A DNA stretch of 64,000 nt, from NCBI RefSeq assembly GCF_020708045.1, contig NZ_JAJFES010000003.1, positions 62,001 to 126,000 of the forward strand. The letters run 5' to 3'. Position 1 is the stretch's first letter; every line of letters starts with the position of its first letter. The position numbers and the translations under genes are program-made. The notes below the pieces were generated by a model. That model saw nothing but the letters and a program-made list of their open reading frames with translations, did not search any database and was not told where the DNA came from. Positions 16,753 to 24,176 of the stretch are shown in pieces. Source of the stretch: Massilia sp. IC2-278 (GTDB lineage Bacteria; Pseudomonadota; Gammaproteobacteria; Burkholderiales; Burkholderiaceae_D).

Positions 16753-17812
16753 AGCGCAGCAGCGAATGGCAATAGCCGATGCCGTCGCGCGCGGTCACGA
16801 GTTCCAGGCCGGCCGCTTTGGCCAGGCGGACGTAGTCGTCGCTCTCGTACACCTTGCTGTTGCCGCTGGCGAGGTTGTTGAAGTAAGGCGACGTATTGAT
16901 CAGGCAGTAGGACGCGATGTCGTAGCGCTGGCGGTCCCAGAAGGTGTCCATGATCAGGACCTGGCCGCGCGGGCCGAGGGCGGCGGCCGCACGTTCCAGG
17001 ATCGACGCGATCGCCTCTTCCGAGAAGCAGCTCAGGAACTGGCTCATCCAGATGACGTCCATGTTCGACGGCAGCGCGGCAGCCTTGTCCAGCAGGTTCG
17101 TCGGGTGCAGGGTCGCGCGTTCGCGCAGGCCGGCTTCCTGCAAATGCTTGTCGGCCACGGCCAGCTGGCCCGGCAAGTCGACCAGGTGCAGTTCGATGCC
17201 GGCGTTCGCCTGCAGGGCCGCCAGCGTGAACTTGCCGGTATTCGCGCCGATGTCCATCACGCGGCGCGGCGCGGTGGCAAATACGTCGGGCAGGATGTCC
17301 GGGAAGGAGGTGTCCGAATAATAATGGTCGAAAGCGAACCAGCTGCTGCGCGCCGGTTCCGGCAATTGCGCCAAGCCTTCATAAATGGTCGGCCACTCGC
17401 CGAAGACCTTCAGGCCGAGCGGCTTTTCCTGGTCCAGCGTCTGTTCGAGCGAGAACAGGGCCTGGTAGCAGACGTCGTGGTTGAAGTCGATGTTGATTTG
17501 CGTGATCGGGTCGGTGAGGACGACGAAGCCGGCCTTGTCGAGCGCGTAGCGGCCCTCGCTCAGCAAGACCACGCCGGCGGACAAACAGGTTTCCAGCACC
17601 ACCTTCAGCACGTAGGGCGTCCATTGGCCGGTGGCCGCCAGTTCCTCGACCGACAGTCCCGCCTCGCCGGCATCGGCGATGGCCTGCAGCATGCCGCGCT
17701 TCCAGGCATAGCGCACGCACTGGAACACCACCGGGCCATAGGCGATCTTCTGCGCTTCGAAACGGGCTTCGAAGGCACTCTGGCGCTCCGGCGAAAACTT
17801 CTTGTTCAACAT
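16736..17812 (-). CDS. SAM-dependent O-methyltransferase-like enzyme
   Basis: A 358-residue methyltransferase of the plant-COMT/bacterial polyketide type. An N-terminal winged-helix dimerisation region (VQCV-like helices, GLSVEELAATGQWTPYVLKVVLETCLSAG) precedes a Rossmann domain with SAM motif I VMDIGANTGKF near 190, HLVDLPGQ, and MSQFLSCFSEEA where O-methyltransferases carry the hydroxyl-directing region. It is likely to methylate the aryl head or a ring substituent, giving a methoxy- or methyl-aryl polyene. It lies 6 bases after the ligase-dehydratase gene, within the operon. Confidence 0.82.
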   Translation of the reverse strand: MLNKKFSPERQSAFEARFEAQKIAYGPVVFQCVRYAWKRGMLQAIADAGEAGLSVEELAATGQWTPYVLKVVLETCLSAGVVLLSEGRYALDKAGFVVLTDPITQINIDFNHDVCYQALFSLEQTLDQEKPLGLKVFGEWPTIYEGLAQLPEPARSSWFAFDHYYSDTSFPDILPDVFATAPRRVMDIGANTGKFTLAALQANAGIELHLVDLPGQLAVADKHLQEAGLRERATLHPTNLLDKAAALPSNMDVIWMSQFLSCFSEEAIASILERAAAALGPRGQVLIMDTFWDRQRYDIASYCLINTSPYFNNLASGNSKVYESDDYVRLAKAAGLELVTARDGIGYCHSLLRFAKAA

Positions 17813-17818
17813 GCTGTA

Positions 17819-19537
17819 TCAAGTCTCCAGGAGTATGCGGCCGCTGGCATGGGCGCCGGCGTCGGAAAAATAACGGAAGTTCAGGCTGTTCTTATTGGTG
17901 TCGTGGACCAGCTCCAGCTGCACCGGGTGGCCGGGGCGGATCATCTGCTGGAATTTCAGGGCGTTGATGCCGGCAAAGGCGCCGCCCAGGCCCAGGTACT
18001 GCCTGCCGTAGGCAATCGCCCAGTCGACCTGCACCACGCCCGGCAGCACGGGGGCCACGCTGAAGTGGCCGTCGAAGTACAGCAGGTCGGGCGGCACGGT
18101 CAGTTCCAGCAGCACGCGCGCAGGGTCCTGCTCCAGCACGCGCAGCGCCGGGCGGCGCGGGCGAGCATCCTGCGCCGGCTCCAGCAGCGCCAGCAGCAGC
18201 GCCTGCGTGGTCTTGCCCTGGGCGTTCACCGGCAGGCGCGCGAGATAGCGCCAGCGGCGCGGCAGCGCCACCGTCTCCACGCTGGACGCGAGCAGCGTGC
18301 GCAGGCGCGTGTTCATGGCGTTCTTGCCGCCCGCTTCCAGCAGCGCGGCGCCCTCCTCCGTCAGCACGACGAAGGCGGCCAGCGACTGGCGCTGGCGGCT
18401 TTCCTGGTGCCCAGCGGTGAGCGCGAGCACGCGTGCTTCGCGCACCAGGCCACCCGCCACGAGCGCCGCCTCCACCGCATCGAGCGAGACGCGCTTTTCT
18501 TCGATCTTGACGATGCGGTCGGCACGGCCGCGCAGCAGGAAGCGTCCGCTATCCAGCGCTTCGACGCGATCCGACAGGGTTTGCCAGCCGCTTGGCCCGG
18601 CCTGGACCGAGTCGATTTCCAGCAAGCCGTCGTCGCCGGCGCGCCAGTGCACGAATGGCAGCGGGCTCCAGCCCTCGTCGGGTTGCTGTCCGCGCTGGCG
18701 CCAGCCGATGCCGCCGGTCTCCGAGCTGCCGTAGACTTCGATCGGCGCCTGGCCCAGCAGCGCGCGTGCATGGATCGAAGCGTCGGCTTCGAGCATGCCG
18801 CCGGACGAGAACACGGCGCGCAGCCGGCCGCGCGCGCCCTGCCAGTCGAGGTGCTCGGGCAGTCGCTTCAGGTGGGCCGGGCTGCCGAGCAGCACGCAGG
18901 GCCGCTCCGCCAGCGCGCGCGCCAGGGTTTCCGGGTATTCGTGGCGCTCGGCGTGGATCGCGCGGCCGGCCGTCAGGGGCCAGAGCACGCGAAACAGCAG
19001 GCCGTAGATGTGCTGGTGCGAGACGGTGGCCAGTATCTCAGCGTCGCCCAGCTGCGCGCCGAACTGGGTGTCCAGCGCCTCGATTTCGCCGGTCAGCTGC
19101 GACAGGTGCTTGCGGATCGGCGTCGGCGCGCCGGTGCTGCCCGAGGTGTAGACCACCATGGCCGGGAAGTCCGGCGCCGGCGCGGTCCAGTCGATGTGGC
19201 CGTCGTCGTCCCCGGCCGGGAAGGCAGGCGCGCAGGATGCCGGAAACTCGCCCCAGAAGGCGCCCGCTTCGCCGGCCAGCGCGGCGCAGTTGGCCGGCAG
19301 CGTGTCCGCCGGCATCCATACGGTTTTGCCGGACAGCCAGGCGCCGGCCAGGGCGGCACCGAATTCCAGGCTGTCGTCGAGATACAGGGCGATGTGCGTG
19401 GCGGAGGTAGCGCGCCCGAGCGCGGCCCAGGCACGCACGCGTGCCAGCCACTCACCATGGGATACCGGCTGGCCGGCGCGCCGGCCGGCCAGCGCGTTCA
19501 CATCGCGCGTGGCGAGACGGGTAAACAAATCAGACAT
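17819..19537 (-). CDS. apeH: Aryl-AMP ligase fused to FabZ-like dehydratase
   Basis: A 572-residue two-domain protein. Residues 1-455 form an acyl-adenylate synthetase: P-loop YTSGSTG at 130-136, SSETGGIGW near 271, FLLRGRADRIVKI near 333, and catalytic Lys442 in NAQGKTTQ. Residues ~465-572 form a hotdog dehydratase with the FabZ-type signature YFDGHFSVAPVLPGVVQ and His491. In described systems ApeH (ligase) and ApeI (dehydratase) are separate proteins. The ligase should load the aryl starter on the carrier protein, and the dehydratase half may dock with the ApeP-type protein. Confidence 0.9.
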   Translation of the reverse strand: MSDLFTRLATRDVNALAGRRAGQPVSHGEWLARVRAWAALGRATSATHIALYLDDSLEFGAALAGAWLSGKTVWMPADTLPANCAALAGEAGAFWGEFPASCAPAFPAGDDDGHIDWTAPAPDFPAMVVYTSGSTGAPTPIRKHLSQLTGEIEALDTQFGAQLGDAEILATVSHQHIYGLLFRVLWPLTAGRAIHAERHEYPETLARALAERPCVLLGSPAHLKRLPEHLDWQGARGRLRAVFSSGGMLEADASIHARALLGQAPIEVYGSSETGGIGWRQRGQQPDEGWSPLPFVHWRAGDDGLLEIDSVQAGPSGWQTLSDRVEALDSGRFLLRGRADRIVKIEEKRVSLDAVEAALVAGGLVREARVLALTAGHQESRQRQSLAAFVVLTEEGAALLEAGGKNAMNTRLRTLLASSVETVALPRRWRYLARLPVNAQGKTTQALLLALLEPAQDARPRRPALRVLEQDPARVLLELTVPPDLLYFDGHFSVAPVLPGVVQVDWAIAYGRQYLGLGGAFAGINALKFQQMIRPGHPVQLELVHDTNKNSLNFRYFSDAGAHASGRILLET

Positions 19538-20075
19538 GATGCAGCCGCTTGAAGCGTATGCGCAGCAGGTATTCGCCGCCGAACATCAGCCCCATCAGCA
19601 GATAGGAAATCACGCCGGTGTAGAGCGACCACACGGCGTTGGAACAGAACAGCGCCGTGCCCAGCGCGATGGCGCCGTTCACGACAAAGAAGGCGCACCA
19701 GGCTTGCGTCACGCGGCGGGTATAGGCCACGCCTTCAGGCGGCAGGTCCGGCTCGCGCAGGCGCGCCAGGCGCTCGACCATCGAAGGGCCGTGCACCAGG
19801 CTGTAGCCAAAGGCGGCCAGCAGCGCGCCGTTCACCAGCACCGGATACAGCTTCAATGGCAGCACCGCGTTCGAGGCCACCGCGACGGCGACCAGCGCCA
19901 GCGCACCCGCGGCCGACCAGCGCGCCGAGGCGTTGATTCTCAAGGCCGGCAGGCGCACGGCGACGGTCGCCAGCAGCAGGCCGGCCAGCCAGCGCGGCTC
20001 AATGGCGCCGTGGCCGAACCAGATCGCCAGCGGATACAGCAGCGTCAGCGCCGCCGCGAGGACATTCCAGACCAC
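19530..20075 (-). CDS. COG4648-type integral membrane protein
   Basis: A 181-residue protein with about six hydrophobic spans (near 1-20, 28-44, 55-72, 76-93, 128-145, 150-172). It begins with GTG at 20075, immediately after the carrier-protein stop at 20078, and its end overlaps the ligase gene by 8 bases. Membrane proteins of this family occupy the same position in aryl-polyene clusters (ApeG position). No catalytic motif is seen; a role in holding the assembly line at the membrane or in transport is conjecture. Confidence 0.78.
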   Translation of the reverse strand: MVWNVLAAALTLLYPLAIWFGHGAIEPRWLAGLLLATVAVRLPALRINASARWSAAGALALVAVAVASNAVLPLKLYPVLVNGALLAAFGYSLVHGPSMVERLARLREPDLPPEGVAYTRRVTQAWCAFFVVNGAIALGTALFCSNAVWSLYTGVISYLLMGLMFGGEYLLRIRFKRLHHV

Positions 20076-20077
20076 TG

Positions 20078-20380
20078 TTACGCCGGCTGCTCTTCGGCCA
20101 GGCCGGCCGGCGCCAGGTTGGACACTGCCAGGTCGGACAAGGCATCGACGACGTCGCCGATGGTGCGGATGGTCTTGAACACTTCCGGCGCCAGGCGCTT
20201 GCCGGTCATCTGCTTGAGTTTCACGGCCAGGTCGACGGCGTCGATGCTGTCGATATCGAGGTCGGCGTACAGGTTCGATTCCGGGGTCAGCGCGTCGCGG
20301 TCGAGTTCGAACATCTCGGCCAGCAGGTCGGCGGTCCAGACAAACAGTTCGTCGCGGTTCATGTCGTTAATGGCTACCAT
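20078..20380 (-). CDS. apeF: Acyl carrier protein (second)
   Basis: A 100-residue acyl carrier protein with the phosphopantetheine site DIDSIDAVDLAVKLK (Ser near residue 45). An internal ATG at codon 7 (MNRDELF) is another possible start. It lies 9 bases downstream of the other carrier gene, and a C-terminal tail rich in Ala/Pro extends past the usual four-helix fold. Expected to be activated by the transferase at 4169-4801. Confidence 0.88.
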   Translation of the reverse strand: MVAINDMNRDELFVWTADLLAEMFELDRDALTPESNLYADLDIDSIDAVDLAVKLKQMTGKRLAPEVFKTIRTIGDVVDALSDLAVSNLAPAGLAEEQPA

Positions 20381-20389
20381 GGCCTTCTC

Positions 20390-20644
20390 CTACTTCTTGC
20401 GGTTAGCTTCAATCATCGCTGCGAGCGCGCGCACCGATGCGAAATGGCGGCGCGTTTCCTGCGACTCCGCCGACAGCGTGATGCCGTAGCGCTTCTGCAG
20501 CGCCACGCCGATCTCGAGCGCGTCGATCGAATCGAGGCCCAGCCCTTCCACGAACAGGGGCGCCTCGCTGTCGATGTCGGCGGGAGCGATGTCTTCCAGC
20601 TGGAGGACGTCGATGATCAGTTCCTTCACTTCCTGTTCAAGCAT
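20390..20644 (-). CDS. apeE: Acyl carrier protein (first)
   Basis: An 84-residue four-helix carrier protein: MLEQEVKELIIDVLQLEDI, then the modified Ser in GLGLDSIDALEIGVAL (near residue 39). Normal length. It overlaps the upstream acyltransferase gene by 8 bases. Two distinct carriers, as seen here, are a consistent feature of aryl-polyene clusters; one may take the starter and the other the growing chain. Confidence 0.9.
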   Translation of the reverse strand: MLEQEVKELIIDVLQLEDIAPADIDSEAPLFVEGLGLDSIDALEIGVALQKRYGITLSAESQETRRHFASVRALAAMIEANRKK

Positions 20645-21410
20645 GTTGCTGGCCTTCTTCCAAAAAAAGATGTTGCAGGTGTTCGGTGAGGCGGCGCGCG
20701 GCCAGGACCTCGCTCACGCCGGTGTCCCTGAAGCGCTCGACGCCGATGTCGTCCAGCACCTCGATGCGAAAGCTGGCCTGGCGCGGCGGCACGTGCCACC
20801 ACTTGTCGCCCTTGCCGAGCGTGGGCGGCGTGCAGGTGATCAGCACCGGCGTCACGGCGCGCGCGCCGCGCACGGCGATATTCGCGGCGCCGCGTTTCAG
20901 CTGCATGGCGCCGCCGCGCGGTGTGCGCGTCCCTTCCGGGAACACGATCAGGTTGCCGCCGGCGCGCAGCGAGGCGATGCAGTCGTCGACCAGTTCGGGG
21001 CCACGGTCGTTGCAGATGTAGCGCGCCGCACGTATCGGGCCGCTTGTGAACGGGTTGTTCCAGAGGCCGCCCTTGACGATGCAGTCGGCGTTGCGCACAA
21101 AGGCGATCAGGAACACGGTGTCGATCAGGGTCGGGTGATTCGCCAGGATCAGCTGGCCTTGCCGTTCGAGCTTGTCGAGACCATGGGTTTCATAGCGCAG
21201 CACGCCGAGGCCGCGCATGATGCCGACAAAGGCGCGGAAGCTGGCGCGGATGGTGGCGCGCGCCGCATGCATGCGCGCCTGCGGATCGCGCAGGCACAGC
21301 GCCAGCAGCGGGAACACGAGCACGCGCAGCACCAGGCCGCCCAGGCCGAACAGGGCGAAGCTGATGCCGGTGGCGAGTACGCGCCAGCCGTGCCAGAGCC
21401 GCTCACGCAT
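20637..21410 (-). CDS. 1-acyl-glycerol-3-phosphate-type acyltransferase (PlsC family)
   Basis: A 257-residue acyltransferase from the ATG at 21410. After a hydrophobic N-terminus (ISFALFGLGGLVLRVLVFPLLALCL) it shows the NHxxxxD-type catalytic block LILANHPTLIDTVFL near residue 94 and the phosphate-binding block VFPEGTRTPRG near 170. Position matches ApeD of known clusters. The acceptor is presumably part of the lipid anchor of the pigment rather than bulk phospholipid; that is inference from context. Confidence 0.85.
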   Translation of the reverse strand: MRERLWHGWRVLATGISFALFGLGGLVLRVLVFPLLALCLRDPQARMHAARATIRASFRAFVGIMRGLGVLRYETHGLDKLERQGQLILANHPTLIDTVFLIAFVRNADCIVKGGLWNNPFTSGPIRAARYICNDRGPELVDDCIASLRAGGNLIVFPEGTRTPRGGAMQLKRGAANIAVRGARAVTPVLITCTPPTLGKGDKWWHVPPRQASFRIEVLDDIGVERFRDTGVSEVLAARRLTEHLQHLFLEEGQQHA

Positions 21411-22134
21411 CGCGGCTCCAGGTCCAGCGCATGGCGCCGGTGTCGCGCACCAGCGCGGGCGTGGCGCCGAGCTGGAAGCGCAGCACATCCAGGCCGCCCG
21501 GCGTGCTCGCCGTTTGCCCGGCCTGCGCGCCCTGCCAGGACAGGCGCAGCGGCCTGGTATCCGCCGCGGTCATGAGCCAGGCAAAGGCCCAGGGCTGCTC
21601 GTCGCAATCCTCGAAGGCGGCAAACAGCTCGGGCAGGGGTGCGTCGCAGGCGACCAGCAACACGCTTGGCGCGCCGTCGGCCAGCATGCCGCAGGCTTCG
21701 ATCACGGCATGTTCGACGGTGGCGCTGCCGCCGGCCAGGGCCACGTGATTGGCGCGGTCGGCGCGCGCGATCGAGAACAGGCCGGCGCTGGCGTTGTGCA
21801 CGGCCAGGCCGAAGGCGGTGGGCGACAAGGGTTCGCCGCGCGCCAGGTCGCTCAGGAGTTCGATGGAACGCGCCACTTCGCCGTGGCGCGAGCAGAAGAC
21901 GGTCGGCACGCCGGCCTGGCCTTCCAGGCAGTCGTAGGCCACTTCGAGCGCCATGCGGCCGAGGAAGCCGGCGCGCCGGCGCAGCATGGCGGGCATGGCG
22001 GCAACCTTCGGCTCCTCGCCCATGGCGATGGGCCAGGGTTCCGCGGCCCACGCGGCCCATGCGTCGGACGAAGTCACGCCGGGCGCCCAGGCAGCATGCC
22101 GGGCAATGGAAAAGGCGACTTCGTGAATGGACAT
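21403..22134 (-). CDS. apeC: Ketosynthase-like chain-length factor
   Basis: A 243-residue, shortened ketosynthase-like protein. The thiolase-fold core is recognisable (VPTVFCSRHGEVARSIELL, VHNASAGLFSIARAD, VLLVACDAPLPE), but the position of the active-site Cys in the VHN-A-S-A segment carries no Cys and the C-terminal His motifs are absent. This is the pattern of ApeC, which forms a heterodimer with the active ketosynthase ApeO. The ATG at 22134 is preferred; a TTG at 22176 would extend it by 14 residues. It is the first gene of the operon. Confidence 0.82.
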   Translation of the reverse strand: MSIHEVAFSIARHAAWAPGVTSSDAWAAWAAEPWPIAMGEEPKVAAMPAMLRRRAGFLGRMALEVAYDCLEGQAGVPTVFCSRHGEVARSIELLSDLARGEPLSPTAFGLAVHNASAGLFSIARADRANHVALAGGSATVEHAVIEACGMLADGAPSVLLVACDAPLPELFAAFEDCDEQPWAFAWLMTAADTRPLRLSWQGAQAGQTASTPGGLDVLRFQLGATPALVRDTGAMRWTWSRDA

Positions 22135-22209
22135 AGACGAGAGATGCGTAGGAAGTGAGGGCAAATTCGAAAGCAAAGTTCAATCGTGCGACCGGGTGTT
22201 GCCGTTCAA

Positions 22210-22241
22210 ATTATAATCGCGCGATTTGCCTTCGAGAACAA
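22210..22241 (-). promoter_or_regulatory. Candidate promoter of the aryl-polyene operon with overlapping palindrome
   Basis: On the minus strand a perfect -10 hexamer TATAAT (plus-strand 22210-22215) lies about 75 bases before apeC. The perfect 12-base palindrome AATCGCGCGATT (22215-22226) abuts it in the spacer. The -35 is weak: TTCTCG at 17 bases or TTGTTC at 20 bases. This placement would suit an operator for a repressor or spacer-binding activator. Confidence 0.4.
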
Positions 22242-22457
22242 TGTCGCTAGTGGCAAGCCTCTTTTGCAACACTTGACAGTCGACGCTTATGCAGCGGGGA
22301 TGCGCTCCGCGGCTGCCGTTTTCGAAAGCGCGCCATATTGCCACATCGCAAGGTGGCAAAAACTCACACATTCTCACAAGCGACGGGATTACAACGGTCT
22401 GGCGATGGGGCTTGACGGCTAGGCGGTGTTAGCGCCCACATCGGACGCGAGGCATCC

Positions 22458-22654
22458 CGTACGGTGGGCACTCCGTGCCCACGCGGTATGTGCGCATGCT
22501 TGCACTGGTGGCGGTGAATTGCCGCTCGCTGGCTTCAAGCGGAGCCGGTCGCCGTGCGGGTTTTGTCGTAGACCGAGGCGTTTCGAGCGATGCCTCGCTG
22601 CTGCGGACTGGCGGAGGGGTGCGTACCGCGTGGGCACGGGGTGCCCACCGTACG
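22458..22654. repeat. Composite inverted-repeat element, copy 2
   Basis: Left arm CGTACGGTGGGCAC...GTGCCCACGCGGT (22458-22486) and right arm ACCGCGTGGGCAC...GTGCCCACCGTACG (22625-22654) in opposite orientation, about 137 bases apart. The interior has the TTGCCGCTCG core shared with copy 1 and a GCGTACCGCG right-arm border shared with copy 3. It sits upstream of the aryl-polyene promoter in the 603-base gap 22135-22737. I see no gene in that gap; 22242-22457 holds nothing recognisable. Confidence 0.8.
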
Positions 22655-22708
22655 GGATACATTGCGGCTACGGTGTAGCCGGTGAGTCCCGCATGCAATG
22701 CATCTCAA

Positions 22709-22733
22709 TAAAAAAGCGCCCCTCAGGGCGCTT
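22709..22733 (-). terminator. Rho-independent terminator after thioesterase gene
   Basis: On the minus strand, AAGCGCCCTGAGGGGCGCTT forms a hairpin followed by a run of T; it lies 5 bases after the stop of the thioesterase gene at 22738. Confidence 0.8.
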
Positions 22734-22737
22734 CGTA

Positions 22738-23157
22738 TCATGCAGCCGGCAGCAGGCTGCGTATCTCATCCGGCAAGGGCACCGACTTCTCGGCCGCGAA
22801 ATCGACCCAGACAATCTTGGCCGCGCCTTCGGCATGCAGCGCGCCGGCCTCGCCGTTCGCCTCCACGAGACGAATCTCGTGCGATACCTCGAAGCTCGAC
22901 CGTCCCGGCGGACCGACCCAGGACGTCACCTCGATCTCGGCCGGATATTTCAGCTGCTTCAGGAACGAACACTGCGCATTGATCAGCACCGGGCCGCTCC
23001 TGCTCGGGTCGGGCAAGGCGCCCACCTGTTCCAGCCAGGCGATGCGCGCCGTTTCGATGTAGCGGAAATAAACCGTGTTGTTGACATGGCCCATGGCGTC
23101 CATGTCGCCCCAGCGGACGGGCATCCGCATCGTGTGTACCAACTTCTTGTTGCTCAT
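22738..23157 (-). CDS. Acyl-CoA thioesterase (4HBT family)
   Basis: A 139-residue single hotdog protein with the catalytic loop VRWGDMDAMGHVNNTVYFRYIETAR near residues 14-38, where the Asp is the family's active residue. Gene order (53 bases downstream of an SDR dehydrogenase, next to ETF-ubiquinone oxidoreductase) suggests acyl-CoA metabolism. It is a different subfamily from the thioesterase in the pigment cluster, having the GHVNN motif rather than WHGNY. Confidence 0.88.
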   Translation of the reverse strand: MSNKKLVHTMRMPVRWGDMDAMGHVNNTVYFRYIETARIAWLEQVGALPDPSRSGPVLINAQCSFLKQLKYPAEIEVTSWVGPPGRSSFEVSHEIRLVEANGEAGALHAEGAAKIVWVDFAAEKSVPLPDEIRSLLPAA

Positions 23158-23210
23158 GCTTCCTGCTCTTGTTGCCTAAAAATCTGTCGTGCGAATCGGT
23201 ACAAAGAACC

Positions 23211-23987
23211 TTACTGCGCCGTCATGCCGTCGTCGGCCGTGATGATGGCGCCGTTGATGAAGTGGGCTTCCTCGGCCGCCAGCAACAGCAGCAAGCCGTC
23301 CAGGTCTTCCGGCTTGCCCGGGCGCTTGCGTGGCAGCAGCTCGATCAGCTTCTTGCCCTGCTCGGTCTCGAAATAATCCTCGTTCATCTCGGTGGAGATG
23401 TAGCCGGGGCAGATGGCATTCACGTTGATGCCGTACTTGCCCCACTCCACCGCCATCGCCTTGGTCATCTGCACCACGCCGGCCTTGCTCATGCAGTACA
23501 CGCCGATCTGCGGCAGCACGCGCAGGCCGGCCACCGAGGCGATGTTGACGATGCGGTGCTGCTTGCGCGGGTCGCCCTTTGCGCGCTGGATCATGCGCTT
23601 GGCCGCCTGCTGGGCCACGAAAAAGGCGCCGCGCAAATTGGTGTCCATGATGTACTGGTAATCGTCTTCGGTGACGTCGAGCAGGCGCTGGGTGCTTTGC
23701 ACGCCGGAGTTGTTGACCAGGATGTCGATCGGGCCGGCCTCGGTTTCGGCGTGGGCGATCGCCGACTTGATGCTGGCGAGGTCGGTGACATCCAGCGTGA
23801 CCACGTGGGCGGCGCCGCCGTCGGCCTCGATTTCGGCGCGCAGTTCCTTCAGGCGGTCGATGCGGCGCGAGGCCAGCACCACCTGGGCGCCGGCGCCGGC
23901 CAGGGCTTTCGCGAAGCGCGCCCCGAGGCCGCTCGAGGCGCCGGTGACCATGGCGATCTTTCCTTCAAAATTCACTTCGATGCCCAC
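23211..23987 (-). CDS. SDR-family oxidoreductase
   Basis: A 258-residue short-chain dehydrogenase. GTG at 23987 is chosen because AGGAG lies 5 bases upstream; the upstream open frame is not family-like. Motifs: MVTGASSGLGARFA near residue 13, LDVTDLASI, NNSG, the catalytic Ser in NIASVAGL, and YCMSK (Tyr/Lys). The ending HFINGAIITADDGMTAQ is the classical SDR C-terminus. It resembles enzymes annotated as 3-hydroxyacyl-CoA or 3-oxoacyl reductases; substrate unknown. It is divergent from ETF-ubiquinone oxidoreductase. Confidence 0.85.
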   Translation of the reverse strand: MGIEVNFEGKIAMVTGASSGLGARFAKALAGAGAQVVLASRRIDRLKELRAEIEADGGAAHVVTLDVTDLASIKSAIAHAETEAGPIDILVNNSGVQSTQRLLDVTEDDYQYIMDTNLRGAFFVAQQAAKRMIQRAKGDPRKQHRIVNIASVAGLRVLPQIGVYCMSKAGVVQMTKAMAVEWGKYGINVNAICPGYISTEMNEDYFETEQGKKLIELLPRKRPGKPEDLDGLLLLLAAEEAHFINGAIITADDGMTAQ

Positions 23988-24176
23988 GTTCGCTCCTGTC
24001 TGGTGTGCCGCTGCACGGATGACTATGAAGGCATAATGATGGCATAAAACGCAGCGCCGGAATGCCGGGATTAGACCTTCGCCCCTAATATTCACCCTAA
24101 AGTGGCGCGCCACATTGCAAACGGCAGCAAAAACCCGCACACTCGTGCTTAAATTTTTTTAACCCATTTTACGACC

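Noticed and set aside
22419..22741. Several 60-90-residue frames within the composite repeat
   Set aside because: They translate the hairpin arms (AWARGAHRT, MPTRYV) and recur in every copy; no ribosome site or conservation expected.
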